From JAWKOK01 sp963848115 (GTDB lineage: Bacteria > Chloroflexota > Anaerolineae > Caldilineales > Caldilineaceae), in contig CAWKCP010000013.1 of NCBI GenBank assembly GCA_963848115.1, forward strand, positions 1 to 64,000: 64,000 nucleotides of DNA, read 5' to 3'. Below the pieces are notes generated by a model, which saw only the letters and a program-made list of their open reading frames with translations, had not been told where the DNA came from and made no database searches. The translations under genes were made by a program, and so were the position numbers. This document shows, piece by piece, positions 20,540 through 30,300 of this stretch (its first letter is position 1; the number at the start of each line of letters is the position of its first letter).

Positions 20540-21619
20540 TCAATTCGCTTCTTGGTTGGACTCCCGCGTGGCCCAGATGAGAACGGCGAGGGCTACGATA
20601 CCAAGATTGACCAACGCAATCAGCTTAAAGACCCGATCATCAAACAATAACGTCATGGCGCCGAAGAGTGCACAGAACGTCCAGTAGCCAAGGACAATTG
20701 TTCGCTCGCTCATGCCCTTGTCCAACAGGCGGTAGTGCAGGTGATCGCGCCCTCCTTGGCCGGGCGAAACGCCGCGTCGCCGGCGCATGTAGATCAGCCA
20801 GGCTACGTCCAATGCCGGTAGGCCCAGTACCAGCATCACCGTTGCCAGCCGCGCCCCGCCAATGATGCCCAGGGCGGCCACAACAAAGCCCAGGAAGAAG
20901 CTGCCGCTGCTGCCCATGAAGATGCGTGCCGGCGAAAAATTGAAGGGCAGAAATCCGACGGTCGCGCCCAGCAAGATTACCGGCAAGAGCGCAACGCTCA
21001 GTTGAGGCGGCTCAGCTCGAAAGATCATGTGAATCGCCAGCACCACGCAGAGGATCGCTGTGACGCCGGTCGCCAGCCCGCTCAGCCCGTCCAGCCAATT
21101 GACCGTATTCATCATGCCCATGAACCAGAAGATGGTCAACCCGCCCACGATCCACCACGGCAAGCCTTCTTGACCGCCCAGCAGACCGTCGCCAAATGGA
21201 TTGTTCACATGTTTGATGAAGATCAGGCCGGCGATTGCGATCAGCGAAGCGACAAACTGGGCCAGATATTGAGGACCGCTGGACCATTCGAAGCGGTCAT
21301 CGAGGAAGCCGGCCACAATGCAGAATGTGCTGCCGATCAGGAGGGCGGTCAAACGGCGCAGCTCGTTGGGATCGTTGCGCGGTGGAAACCAATGCCCGAC
21401 CGTATTCGGCAATAGATGAGGTAGCCAGAGGGTGAATCCAACGATGAGGATAAAACCGGCGTAGAGGGCCAACCCGCCGGTCCGTGGAATCGCGCCGCTG
21501 TGCTGCCGACGTCCACCCGGCAGATCCACTATGCCCAGCCTGCGTCCGAGCTGTCCGGCGAGTGGTGTCAGTGAAGCGGTAAGCAATGCGGCGGCAAGGA
21601 AAAGCGAGAGGTAGAGCAT
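20540..21619 (-). CDS. Undecaprenyl-phosphate N-acetylhexosamine-1-phosphate transferase (WecA/TagO/MraY family)
   Basis: A 359-residue membrane protein with about 10-11 helices. It carries the family motifs: an Asp pair in AGFLDDRF (the DDxxD-like Mg site is DDRFEW), MNTVNWLDGLSGLATG (NxxNxxDGLDGL-like), and GRDHLHYRLLDKG, the histidine-rich loop typical of WecA/TagO rather than MraY. It transfers a sugar-1-phosphate from UDP-sugar to undecaprenyl phosphate, the first step of many surface glycans. The glycosyltransferases at 10.5-19.1 kb could act on the same lipid-linked pathway. It is convergent with nothing; tsaD lies 90 bp downstream on the same strand. Confidence 0.9.
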   Translation of the reverse strand: MLYLSLFLAAALLTASLTPLAGQLGRRLGIVDLPGGRRQHSGAIPRTGGLALYAGFILIVGFTLWLPHLLPNTVGHWFPPRNDPNELRRLTALLIGSTFCIVAGFLDDRFEWSSGPQYLAQFVASLIAIAGLIFIKHVNNPFGDGLLGGQEGLPWWIVGGLTIFWFMGMMNTVNWLDGLSGLATGVTAILCVVLAIHMIFRAEPPQLSVALLPVILLGATVGFLPFNFSPARIFMGSSGSFFLGFVVAALGIIGGARLATVMLVLGLPALDVAWLIYMRRRRGVSPGQGGRDHLHYRLLDKGMSERTIVLGYWTFCALFGAMTLLFDDRVFKLIALVNLGIVALAVLIWATRESNQEAN

Positions 21620-21654
21620 GGGTCAAGGACGAAAAGGGCAGATCGAAGACCGAT

Positions 21655-21698
21655 GATTGAAGAACAACTGATTGAAGAACAACTGATTGAAGAACAAC
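21655..21698. repeat. Short tandem repeat, 15-bp unit x3
   Basis: Three head-to-tail copies of GATTGAAGAACAACT (the last lacks the final base) lie 35 bp upstream of the WecA-like gene. They may be an unstable region or protein-binding array. There are too few copies and no spacers, so this is not a CRISPR. Confidence 0.85.
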
Positions 21699-21803
21699 GT
21701 CGCTGTACCAAGAGTTAAAACGTGCACTGGACTGCTCCAACTATCGCTCTTCAGTCTTTGTTCTTCGATCTGCACCCTCCCGAACGCTATTTGCGGAACG
21801 TCC

Positions 21804-23147
21804 CTACGGGCGCAAATAGGTCAACGTGCGCGGGAAAGCAATGGTTTCGCGCACATGATCCAGGCCGCAGATCCAGGCCACGGTGCGTTCTACGCCCAGC
21901 CCGAAGCCGCTGTGAACGACCGAACCATAACGGCGCAGGTCAATGTACCAGTCGTAGACTTCCTGGGGCAGGTTGTGCTTTTCGATGCCGGCGATCACCT
22001 TCTCAGCATCGCTCATGCGCTCGCTGCCGCCAGTGATCTCGCCGTAGCCTTCGGGCGCCAGCAGGTCGACGCTGCGGCAGACCTCGTCACGCCCCGGTTC
22101 CGGCTCCATGTAAAAGGCCTTGACCGCCGAAGGATAGTGGTGAACGAAGACGGGCTTCTCAAACTGAGCGGCGATGTAGGTCTCTTGGGGGCTGCCGAAG
22201 TCCTCGCCCCATTCGATCGGCGGGACGACATCCTCATAGCCGGGCACCAGCTCGCCCGCCGCGGCGGCCCCATTGACCATCTTCACGGCATCATCGTAGT
22301 GCAGCCGGGGGAAGGAGCCGGTCACGCGTTCGAGATGGGTGAGATCTCGTTCAAGTACTTCAAGTTCGGCTGCGCAGTCACGCAGACAGCGCTGGACAAT
22401 ATGGCTGACAAACTGTTCCTCGATCTCCATCAGCCCTTCAAGATCGCAGAATGCGATCTCCGGCTCAACCATCCAGAACTCTTGAAGATGGCGGCGGGTC
22501 TTGCTCTTTTCAGCGCGGAAGGTGGGCCCGAAACAATAGACCTTGCCAAAGGCGAAGATGGTGGCTTCATTGTAGAGTTGGCCGGTTTGGGCCAGGTAGG
22601 CAGGCTCCCCATGATAGTCGATCTCGAATAGGGTGGTTGTGCCTTCGGCCGCTGCCGGCGTCAGGATCGGTGTGTCGACGTTGATGTAGCCGTTGCCGTC
22701 CAGCCACTCTCTGATGGCCTGCACGATGACGGCGCGCACCCGGAGCGCGGCCCACTGTTTCGATGATCGCAGCCAGAGATGTCGATTCTTCATCAAAAAA
22801 TCGACGCCGTGATCCTTGGGCGAAATTGGATAGGGTTCAGCGATCTGCTCGATCTTGAGACTTGCAGCGTCCAATTCGTAGCCGCCAGGCACGCCTGGAG
22901 CGCGGGGATCGGCTTTGACCAACCCGGTGACTGAAAGGCTGCTCTCCTGGGTCAGTTCCTTGGCAGCGTCAAAATCTTCGGGGTCTAGATTGGGTTTGAA
23001 GAGCACTGCTTGGCAGATGCCCGTGCCGTCTCGCATCTGCAGAAATTGAATGCGGCCCTTGCCGGTCTTGCGGTAGAGCCAACCCTGTATGGTCACCTCT
23101 TGATCGATGTGATCGCAGAGATTGTGAATAGAGACAACTGGCGCCAC
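21804..23147 (-). CDS. asnS: Asparaginyl-tRNA synthetase
   Basis: A 447-residue class IIb synthetase that charges tRNA-Asn. The N-terminal OB fold has VTIQGWLYRKTGKGRIQF. Class II motif 2 is seen in FGPTFRAEKSKTRRHLQEFW and motif 3 in GFGLGVERTVAWICGL. The RHLQEF sequence and ITGGSERMSD favour AsnRS over AspRS. The start ATG at 23147 has the ribosome site GAGG (in TCGAGGAGTT) upstream. An inverted repeat CTATTTGCG/CGCAAATAG (21788-21796 and 21812-21820) straddles the stop codon and could be part of the termination signal. Confidence 0.96.
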   Translation of the reverse strand: MAPVVSIHNLCDHIDQEVTIQGWLYRKTGKGRIQFLQMRDGTGICQAVLFKPNLDPEDFDAAKELTQESSLSVTGLVKADPRAPGVPGGYELDAASLKIEQIAEPYPISPKDHGVDFLMKNRHLWLRSSKQWAALRVRAVIVQAIREWLDGNGYINVDTPILTPAAAEGTTTLFEIDYHGEPAYLAQTGQLYNEATIFAFGKVYCFGPTFRAEKSKTRRHLQEFWMVEPEIAFCDLEGLMEIEEQFVSHIVQRCLRDCAAELEVLERDLTHLERVTGSFPRLHYDDAVKMVNGAAAAGELVPGYEDVVPPIEWGEDFGSPQETYIAAQFEKPVFVHHYPSAVKAFYMEPEPGRDEVCRSVDLLAPEGYGEITGGSERMSDAEKVIAGIEKHNLPQEVYDWYIDLRRYGSVVHSGFGLGVERTVAWICGLDHVRETIAFPRTLTYLRP

Positions 23148-23247
23148 TGGAAAACTCCTCGATTGATGTGAAAGGGATCAGGGGCTGGCGATGTGACTTT
23201 CCTTCATGCCACGACAACCAGTAGCTCCCGGTAGTGCTTTCGAATAA

Positions 23248-23844
23248 TCAGGCAAAGGTAGACGGCGTATCGTCGTCGCTATGGAAGCGGTTCGCCTGGG
23301 TAGTTTCATCAAGAATCTGTTGTTCTTCCCCAGATTCGGACATCTGGTCGCTGTCGTCGCTGTCGTCAGGATGCTCTTCACTCTGTATCGAAAATTCAGA
23401 CGCGTCAACGAGCGCTTCGCGTTTCGATTCATCCGGGAATATCAGCGACAGATCGATATCAAAGTCGGCAAGCGTTCGACCCGTACCCGCCGAGATCTCG
23501 GAACGAAAGCTATAGCTATCGCGCTGTTCTGGACGCAAGACATGGGTATAGATGAAGACGGATTCCGGCGGCGTGTAATCGATCTCCAACTTCTGGGGTG
23601 ACGAAGATCTAGCGTTGTCGCCTGTTCTCGATTGCCGACGCCGGCGTCGATTCCTCTGCGCCTTGGAACGACGTTGTTGATCGCCGCCCGCGTTTTTCCG
23701 AGTATTTTTTTGAGTGTTGTCGTTTTTAGTCTTCTGAGCGTCGCCTGAATTATTCTTTTTGCGCTTGAAGTATCGACGACGTCCGCGTCGTCGATTGCCT
23801 GAGCCACTGCTTTTGTCCTGGGATTTCTCTTTTTCTTCAGCCAT
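23248..23844 (-). CDS. Highly charged, disordered protein of unknown function
   Basis: A 198-residue protein with a strongly basic N-terminal half (NRRRGRRRYFKRKKNN; KAQRNRRRRRQSR) and an acidic C-terminal half (EEHPDDSDDSDQMSESGEEQ). A short hydrophobic-containing core, PPESVFIYTHVLRPEQRDSY, is the only part likely to fold. The basic tail resembles nucleic-acid-binding extensions of RNA-associated proteins. It lies upstream of asnS on the same strand. I do not recognise a family. Confidence 0.6.
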   Translation of the reverse strand: MAEEKEKSQDKSSGSGNRRRGRRRYFKRKKNNSGDAQKTKNDNTQKNTRKNAGGDQQRRSKAQRNRRRRRQSRTGDNARSSSPQKLEIDYTPPESVFIYTHVLRPEQRDSYSFRSEISAGTGRTLADFDIDLSLIFPDESKREALVDASEFSIQSEEHPDDSDDSDQMSESGEEQQILDETTQANRFHSDDDTPSTFA

Positions 23845-23919
23845 TCTTGCCTCCGCTAACGCTCAGTGAGCGCCGGCTCTAATCTATTCCCGAACTCGCT
23901 GTTGTCGATAACTACGAAA

Positions 23920-24660
23920 TCAGGGAACGCTGTAGCGCTGGACAACCTCTCCACGAGTATCGATCAGAAGCGCCTCGGAACCGCTCACCCAGATCGGCTC
24001 ACTTTCACCCCAATATCGCGCTATGCTGTTGTTCTCACCACTGGTACTATATACGCGTACACTGCTGCCTGCAAAGAGTGGCAGACTGTCAAACGTATAC
24101 GTCGGCCCACCCTCCCGCTCTAGGCGCCATGCCTGTAGGTCAACAGGCAGATCGCTTTCATTTACGATCAATACGGCCTCATTGGCCAGATCGCCCTGGC
24201 CTTCAAGCGAGGCAATTTGGGGGTTTCCGCTATCGTTGCCTTGAGTCTCATCCACAGTCACAATCTCGGCGCCGGCAGGGATGACCAGACGTTGGCCGGA
24301 AAAGACAAAATTCGGATCATCCAAACCATTGGCTGTCACCAGTTCATCAAGGGTGATGCCGTAGCGGCCGGCGATGCTCAACAGGCTGTCGCCGGCCTGC
24401 ACGATATAGACGGCAGATTCGCCGGCTTCCGGCGCTGGAGCGGCGTCAACCGTCGGAGTGACGCTTTCACCGGGCGCGGTATCAGCGGTATCGGCTGTCG
24501 GTGTGGCAGCGAGAATCGCCTGGGGCATCGGTGTGAAGCGTGCGGCCAGCACCTCCAGATCAGGGCGACGAGATTCGACAACCCACATGACCATCAAGGC
24601 TATGACCAGGCTGACCAGGGCGTTGACTAGAATGATGAAAGCTAATTGGCGACGATTCAT
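23920..24660 (-). CDS. Membrane-anchored LysM protein with lamin-tail-like domain
   Basis: 246 residues. An uncleaved N-terminal anchor (FIILVNALVSLVIALMVMWV, residues 8-27) is followed by a Thr/Pro/Ala linker, a LysM domain at about 84-128 (YIVQAGDSLLSIAGRYGITL...PNFVFSGQRLVIP) and a C-terminal ~95-residue beta domain resembling lamin-tail domains (ANEAVLIVNESDLPVDLQAW, GSEALLIDTRGEVVQRY). LysM binds N-acetylglucosamine-containing glycan, so the protein probably sits at the outer face of the membrane bound to peptidoglycan. It is divergent from htrA. Confidence 0.85.
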   Translation of the reverse strand: MNRRQLAFIILVNALVSLVIALMVMWVVESRRPDLEVLAARFTPMPQAILAATPTADTADTAPGESVTPTVDAAPAPEAGESAVYIVQAGDSLLSIAGRYGITLDELVTANGLDDPNFVFSGQRLVIPAGAEIVTVDETQGNDSGNPQIASLEGQGDLANEAVLIVNESDLPVDLQAWRLEREGGPTYTFDSLPLFAGSSVRVYSTSGENNSIARYWGESEPIWVSGSEALLIDTRGEVVQRYSVP

Positions 24661-24940
24661 GCTTGCTGATGGCGTATCTGATGGATGGGTTCAAGGCGGT
24701 CCGATGAAATGGATAGCCCGCGGATTCTGTCCGCATTGTAGCACAACCGTTTGACAATTGTCATGACGATCAGACCGGGTTTGGCGTTCCCAATCAGCAC
24801 ATCCACTTTCCTGTTCTCATTCGATGCCAATCGTGCCGAATCGACACGTCAAGTGTTTGCTCCTGCCGTAAGACTATGCCGAGAGGGAAATCTCCAAACG
24901 CTCGGAGTGGACCTGGGTGAAAGTGAACCCTTCGCCAAGA

Positions 24941-24968
24941 TTGCACGTTTGCAGAAATGACGTACAAT
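24941..24968 (+). promoter_or_regulatory. Sigma-70-type promoter of htrA
   Basis: TTGCAC (24941-24946) and TACAAT (24963-24968) are spaced by 16 bp and read toward htrA, about 300 bp upstream of its likely start. The gene-free interval 24661-25271 otherwise holds the repeat at 25036-25102. Confidence 0.55.
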
Positions 24969-25035
24969 CGCAGCAGGTGAAACTTTGTCTGCGGCGATCT
25001 AACTGTTTTGGACTTTTCGTGGCTTTCGGCGTTTC

Positions 25036-25102
25036 GTAGGGCGGATTTCCCTACCCGCCGAACTGGACGGCATGGCCCGGCGGGTAAGAAAACCCGTCCT
25101 AC
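25036..25102. repeat. Palindromic repeat in the htrA leader
   Basis: Arms GTAGGGCGGATTTCCCTACC... (25036-25060) and its imperfect complement (25078-25102, ending GTCCTAC) form a ~25-bp stem with four mismatches. This GTAGGGCGGG/ACCCGCC word set is a common intergenic palindrome type. It would lie in the 5' untranslated region of htrA. Confidence 0.65.
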
Positions 25103-25271
25103 ATGGTATCCTGCTGAACCACTGTTTCTTCGACCAGAGATCAGATCGGGTCACGAAGTTAGAAGGGTTTTCAAAATTATGCATGAATCATCCGATAGAA
25201 AATCATCTTCTGATGCGTCTCAGGCCGAATCCCGGAGGGGATCGGGTCAAGCGTTGCGGGGAGATATGTCG

Positions 25272-26594
25272 ATGAACCAACCATCACCAGTGCAATCACC
25301 GCCGGTGCAATCGTCGGAAGCCGCCGGGACCGGCACGAATCGGACTGCCTTGTGGCTGATCGGCGGTCTCTTTATCGTGTTGCTCTTCGGGTGCATGATG
25401 ACAAGTATCGCCGCCCGATTGGTGTCCGGCGATTTCACAGATCGCTCGACGGCTCGTCGCACTACGGTGGCCCGTGAGGCCGCTCCTGAGGTCATTCGAG
25501 CTGCCTTGCCCTCACCGCGGCCATTAGTGGTCGTGGCCCCCGAAGGAGGCGTGGACTACGAAAATGCTGTCTTTGCCAATCTCTACGAGCAAGTGAATCC
25601 GTCCGTCGTCAACGTGACCTCATTGAGTTCACTGGAATCCTTGCAGGGCTCGACGCCACACAATTTCACCCCAAGAGGGTTCGACCCGGAAGATCTGCTC
25701 GAACGCGGATCCGGCTCGGGATTTGTGTGGGACGCATTGGGTCATATTGTGACCAACAACCACGTGGTCGAAGATGCCGACGAATTGCACGTCACATTCA
25801 GCGACGGCCGGGTATCGGTCGCTGAGCTAGTCGGCACGGATTTGGACAGTGATCTGGCTGTATTGCGTATCGATCCTGAAGGCTACGACCTGGTGCCGAT
25901 ACAACGTGGATCGTTGGATGATATCTTTGTCGGCATGCGTGTGGCAGCCATCGGCAACCCCTTCGGTCTGGAGGGTACGTTGACCGGCGGTATCATCAGC
26001 GCCCTGGGACGGTCGATCCCTGCACGCGAAAACTATAGCATCCCCGATTCCATCCAGACCGATGCCGCCATCAATCCTGGCAACTCGGGCGGACCGCTGC
26101 TCAATGAGCGCGGCGAACTGATTGGCGTCAATGCCCAGATTCGCTCCGACGAACGAGCAAATAGTGGCGTCGGCTTTGCCATTCCTATCTCGATCGTCAA
26201 CCGTGTGATTCCGGAACTGATCGCCGATGGTAAGTACGAACATAGCTACATGGGGGTGAGCGGGCAAACCTACAACCCAATCTGCGCTGAATTGTTGGGG
26301 TTGCCCAAGAGTGCACGTGGCTCTCTGGTCGTGGCAGTGCTTCGGGGAACGCCTGCGGCCAGAGCCGGGCTCCGGGCAGGCGAGAGCCAAGTCGATTCGC
26401 CCTATCCAGGCATCTGTCCGGCCGTGTCAGGCAGCGATCTGATCGTTGCCGTCAATGGTCAGCCGGTCACAACGTTTGACGATATATTGATATACTTGGC
26501 ACGTTACGGTGAGCCGGGTGGTGAGTTGCCGCTCACAGTTTTGCGTGACGGTGAGGAGATCACAGTCACGTTGACGCTGACAGAGCGTCCCTAG
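25272..26594 (+). CDS. htrA: HtrA/DegP-type trypsin-like serine protease with PDZ domain
   Basis: About 440 residues, membrane-anchored: cytoplasmic Pro/Gln-rich N-terminus, one transmembrane helix at ~26-48, then a trypsin-like domain. The catalytic triad is His164 (VTNNHVVEDAD), Asp194 (DLDSDLAVLRID) and Ser272 (NPGNSGGPLL). A PDZ domain occupies about 340-440 (MGVSGQTYNPICAELLGLP...SDLIVAVNGQPVTTFDDIL). Role: extracytoplasmic protein quality control. The ATG at 25272 is chosen for its GGGGAG (25258-25263) at 8-nt spacing; in-frame ATGs at 25266 and 25179 are alternatives. A promoter is visible 300 bp upstream and a strong terminator follows. Confidence 0.93.
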   Translation: MNQPSPVQSPPVQSSEAAGTGTNRTALWLIGGLFIVLLFGCMMTSIAARLVSGDFTDRSTARRTTVAREAAPEVIRAALPSPRPLVVVAPEGGVDYENAVFANLYEQVNPSVVNVTSLSSLESLQGSTPHNFTPRGFDPEDLLERGSGSGFVWDALGHIVTNNHVVEDADELHVTFSDGRVSVAELVGTDLDSDLAVLRIDPEGYDLVPIQRGSLDDIFVGMRVAAIGNPFGLEGTLTGGIISALGRSIPARENYSIPDSIQTDAAINPGNSGGPLLNERGELIGVNAQIRSDERANSGVGFAIPISIVNRVIPELIADGKYEHSYMGVSGQTYNPICAELLGLPKSARGSLVVAVLRGTPAARAGLRAGESQVDSPYPGICPAVSGSDLIVAVNGQPVTTFDDILIYLARYGEPGGELPLTVLRDGEEITVTLTLTERP

Positions 26595-26608
26595 CACTAC
26601 GAGCTTAT

Positions 26609-26666
26609 CTCTACAGACAAAAACAGGACCGGCTGCTCGCAGCCGGTCCTGTTTTTGTCTGTAGAG
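26609..26666. terminator. Perfect 28-bp bidirectional terminator palindrome
   Basis: 26609-26636 and 26639-26666 are perfect complements with a 2-nt centre. The stem has a GC-rich core (CAGGACCGGCTGC) flanked by AAAAA/TTTTT, so it can terminate transcription from both the converging htrA and the zinc-ribbon gene. Confidence 0.95.
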
Positions 26667-26674
26667 GCAACGAT

Positions 26675-27070
26675 CTAGTCGTCGATCTCAATCGTGTGTT
26701 CTGATGTGCCCTGGCTCCATCGTCCGTTGGCGTCGCCGACGGCCCAGGCAGAGCGGATGCGAATGGTCTGACGTGGCCGTTTCGCCGGTGTCGTCTCTTG
26801 GCGGACGACGGGCTTGTCTTTGGACTCGGAAGTCACCGTGGTCAGCGTCTCTGCAGTGATACGCTCGTTGAGCAAGCGCCAGGCTGTACGCAGGGCCAAC
26901 GTCGCGACCCCGGCCAGCACCGGCAGCGCTGCTCTGCCGACGGCGGCGGGCAAGTTATTCTGCCGCACCGTGAGTTCTCTCTCTGTGTCTGTTCCGCAAT
27001 GGGGGCAATAGCGCGCATCAACCGGCGTGCTGCCGGAACATTGTGGACAGATCCGCTGAATTTGGTTCAT
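26675..27070 (-). CDS. Zinc-ribbon membrane protein of unknown function
   Basis: A 131-residue protein. The N-terminus has a double-Cys zinc ribbon (CPQCSG, then CPHCGTD). A hydrophobic segment (AAVGRAALPVLAGVATLAL) at about 41-60 may be a transmembrane helix. A charged C-terminal tail ends in TIEIDD. It converges with htrA through a shared terminator. Zinc-ribbon plus one membrane helix is a frequent architecture of small regulatory or chaperone-like proteins in Gram-positive-type bacteria and Chloroflexi. Confidence 0.75.
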   Translation of the reverse strand: MNQIQRICPQCSGSTPVDARYCPHCGTDTERELTVRQNNLPAAVGRAALPVLAGVATLALRTAWRLLNERITAETLTTVTSESKDKPVVRQETTPAKRPRQTIRIRSAWAVGDANGRWSQGTSEHTIEIDD

Positions 27071-27311
27071 ACAATCCTCGTTTCACTCAGTCCGTGCCGA
27101 TCACGCCTCAGTGATCCAGCCGAAAGTGTACATTGTCCGCAGTGTATCATTGAGATCGCGGCAAAGTCAACCAGGTTGACGAGCGGAGTTGAACTGCACA
27201 GGGGCACATGGGCGGGTGGAAACCAACGTTCGATTTCCTCGAATCCCTTCGTTTGCCCGTCCACGTGCCCCGATCGGATCGATTTAACTCGTTCTTTGCA
27301 TCCTACCGCCG

Positions 27312-30300
27312 CTATCGCACCAGGGCGATTGGTAGATAGATCCGTACGGGTTCTTCGTTCACATCATCACCAACGATGACTGTTGCGCTGGTTTGGGAAT
27401 CAGCGCTATCCACAAACGTAAACGTTCCAAGGCTAGCGAACGTCATTTTGTAGCGCTCTCCCGTTGCCAGAAATCCACTATCTTGGCCGTTGCCGCCGAT
27501 TGAATGCTCGTCCAGATCGATGTTGACCCACTCAACCACGCTGCCTGGCTTGACTGTCGAAAGCGGGGGCGTGAAGCCCGAGCCATCCACGTAGATTGTG
27601 TGGTCGGCAGCGGCGTTGATTTCAGGCGCCAGCAGGACGTCTGAAGACAGGTTGCCGTCTTCTACAGCGATATCCCCTGTGCGGTAGGGCTGGAAGCCGT
27701 CGGCGGTCACAGTCAGCCGATAGAGGCCTTGTTCAACATCGAATGTGTACATTCCATCCGCGTCGCTTTGCTCAGGATCGGGCTGGCCGAGGCTGGCTCC
27801 GCTCCAAGCTGCGAAGGAGATTTCCTCGCCGGAGAGCTGAGCGTTCAGCGCAACGATCTCCGCGCCGGCTACCGACTGGCCGTTCTCGCGATTGCGTATC
27901 ATGCCGCTCGACGGCTGGCTCACAGTGCCTGCAAAGACCGATTCAGTCGAACCGTCGGTGGCGATGAGCGAGATGGCCTGGGTACCGGCATCAACGCTGG
28001 CTGCGGTGACCACGTCTGTCGCGTCGTAGGTGAACTGGCCTTCATAGCGGCCGTCACCATCATCGTCCGACAGACTGGCAGACAGGACGTTGGCCAGCGT
28101 GATGCTGATGCGCTCGACGTTGCGGTTATCTGCGCAGTCGTCCACTTCCACCCGGTATGTCTCACCACTTCGAAGCTGCACGTCAAATGGTGACCCTGAC
28201 AGATTCATGGCCCCGTCCCGACTGAGTGTCGGCAGCGTCACGCGGCCCTGGCTGTCCGTGAAGTGGAGACTGACCGGATCGAAGGGCAGCGATGGGTCGA
28301 CCCTCAGGTGTAGATAGGGGCTGAGATAGCCGCGGTCAAAGTGGATGCCGTCCGCCGAGGCTGCGCCAAGCTGATCCGCATAGCGGACTTCGATGCGATG
28401 GTCGCCGGCGTCCAGTTTGGCAGCAGGGAGCCCAAAGCGACCATTGGCGTCGGCAGTGACTGTGGCCACTACCGCATTGTCGATGACGATCTCGACTGAG
28501 CGTCCAGGCTCGGCCCACCCGCCCAATCTGGGCTCGTTTCGACAGGTGAGGGCTTGGCCTTGAACTAGATGATCGACCTTCTTCTCATCATCGTCTACAT
28601 AGTCCATCAGAACGCCCCCCATGGGCGAGCTGAGCAGACCGCGCACGGTGATGCTAGGCTGGTCATTGCTGGGATCTGTGTCGCCGTCCAGTGAGACCTT
28701 GGCTGAGGCCGTGTAGTCGCCGCTACCAATGCTGCTGGCGGCGACCGTGCATGTGAGGCAGCCTGTCCAGCCCAACGTGACGGTACCAGCTGCACCCGGT
28801 TCCAGATCAGGCAAGACCAGGTTGATTGTTCCCGGACCTCGCGTGATCCGGTCCGGCGCTACATTGGGCGCTTGCAAGAGGTCGATTTCCAGGTCACGCA
28901 GCTTCTCCGGAATCTGGAACTCCAGCAACGCGCCGCGTGCGGCGTGTGATCCCCGATTCTCGTAGTTGACCTTGAACCTCACCGCAGAGAAGTTGGCAGC
29001 AACAGCATCGATATCGTTGACTATGCTTGCATTGGCTGCATGCAGGTTGGTCGTTCGTTCGTTGGCCTGGACTACTCGGCCGGTCAGGTCGAGCGCGACA
29101 TCTGGCCCGTCACCGGGACCGCCGGCCGGCTGCAACAGATGGTCCTCGGTCTCACCTATGAGGAAAGGAGTTGCATAGCCGCGTCCGTCACCATAGCTAC
29201 GACCGCCTACTGCCAGCGTCTTGTTGGACTCCCGCTCACTGAGCGTGAAGCGTACCCACGCTGGCCGCTGCGCGAACTGGGCCGGCCAGGCAATCCGTTG
29301 GGTTGCGATATTGGGAATGTTGTGAAGGCCAGCGCCCAGTGCCGCCACGTCGATGGGGTAGTCGATCAGGATGTGCTCAACCACGGTCTGAATTTGCCCT
29401 TGGTCATCTACACAGGTGAAGTTGTCGGCCCAGTCGCCATCGCGATCGCTGTCGATCCAGATGTTGAGGTAGGCCGGTTTCTGCTGTTCTGCAAACCAGG
29501 CGGCTACCCGAGGACTGACGAAGGTCTGTACATCGGCTGTGGCCCTCTGGCAGTGGGCCAGATTGCGCAGTCGCGAGCCGTCGTCAGCGCGGTCAAGATC
29601 GGCCGTACCGATTGCCGGCTGGATGTTGTTTGTCGGATCTTGGTCCGGCCCGATGTCTGCCTCGGCCTCTCGGCTCACGCGTTGGCCAAGGTGGAAGGGG
29701 CGTGGGTAACTGTGCCGCGGTCCTTCAGGCAGGCCGGTCGCAGGCTCGAAGACCGTGGGGTAGTTGGCCTGGATGCCCGCATAGGCGGCCATGGCAACGC
29801 CCCCATGATTGGTGCTGTCGGGCGCGTCGCCAAGGTCATTGGGCCGCACTCGAATCTTAAACGGCGCTTCGCCTACCAGATGCGGGTGCGTCTCCGCGTC
29901 AGGGCAGACGTTGTCCTCGCCCGGCAGGATGCAGAAGACAATCTTGCCGCCCAGCGCGTAGTCAACAGGCAGCTTCAACTCGTCGGTAAACTCATTTTCC
30001 ATGCGCAGTGCTAGATCGATCTGCACGCGCTGATTCGGTTCCATCTCGATCCGTTCCAGGAAGCGCAAGGGAATGGCGGAGTCGGCATCTGCACTAGAAA
30101 CGCCATCTCGCTGAAAGAGACCAAGCGTGACCGGCATCGCGTTGTTGTTCCGGATATCACCCTGCCAGCGAACGCGATTCAGCTCAGCGATGTCGATGAC
30201 ATCATTGTCCGCATTGCTCTCCTCAACGTCTATATTGCGCGTCGTATAGCCGGGGCAAGCCGCCGTGAATGTGGCGGTCTCGGTCAGTTTGATGCCGCTG

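Noticed and set aside
21655..21698. Possible CRISPR
   Set aside because: The 15-bp units are directly adjacent without spacers and only three in number; no cas gene is in the window.
29040..30014. 324-codon open frame antisense to the surface protein
   Set aside because: Shadow of the high-GC GEVED-repeat coding strand; composition is that of reversed codons and it has no domain.
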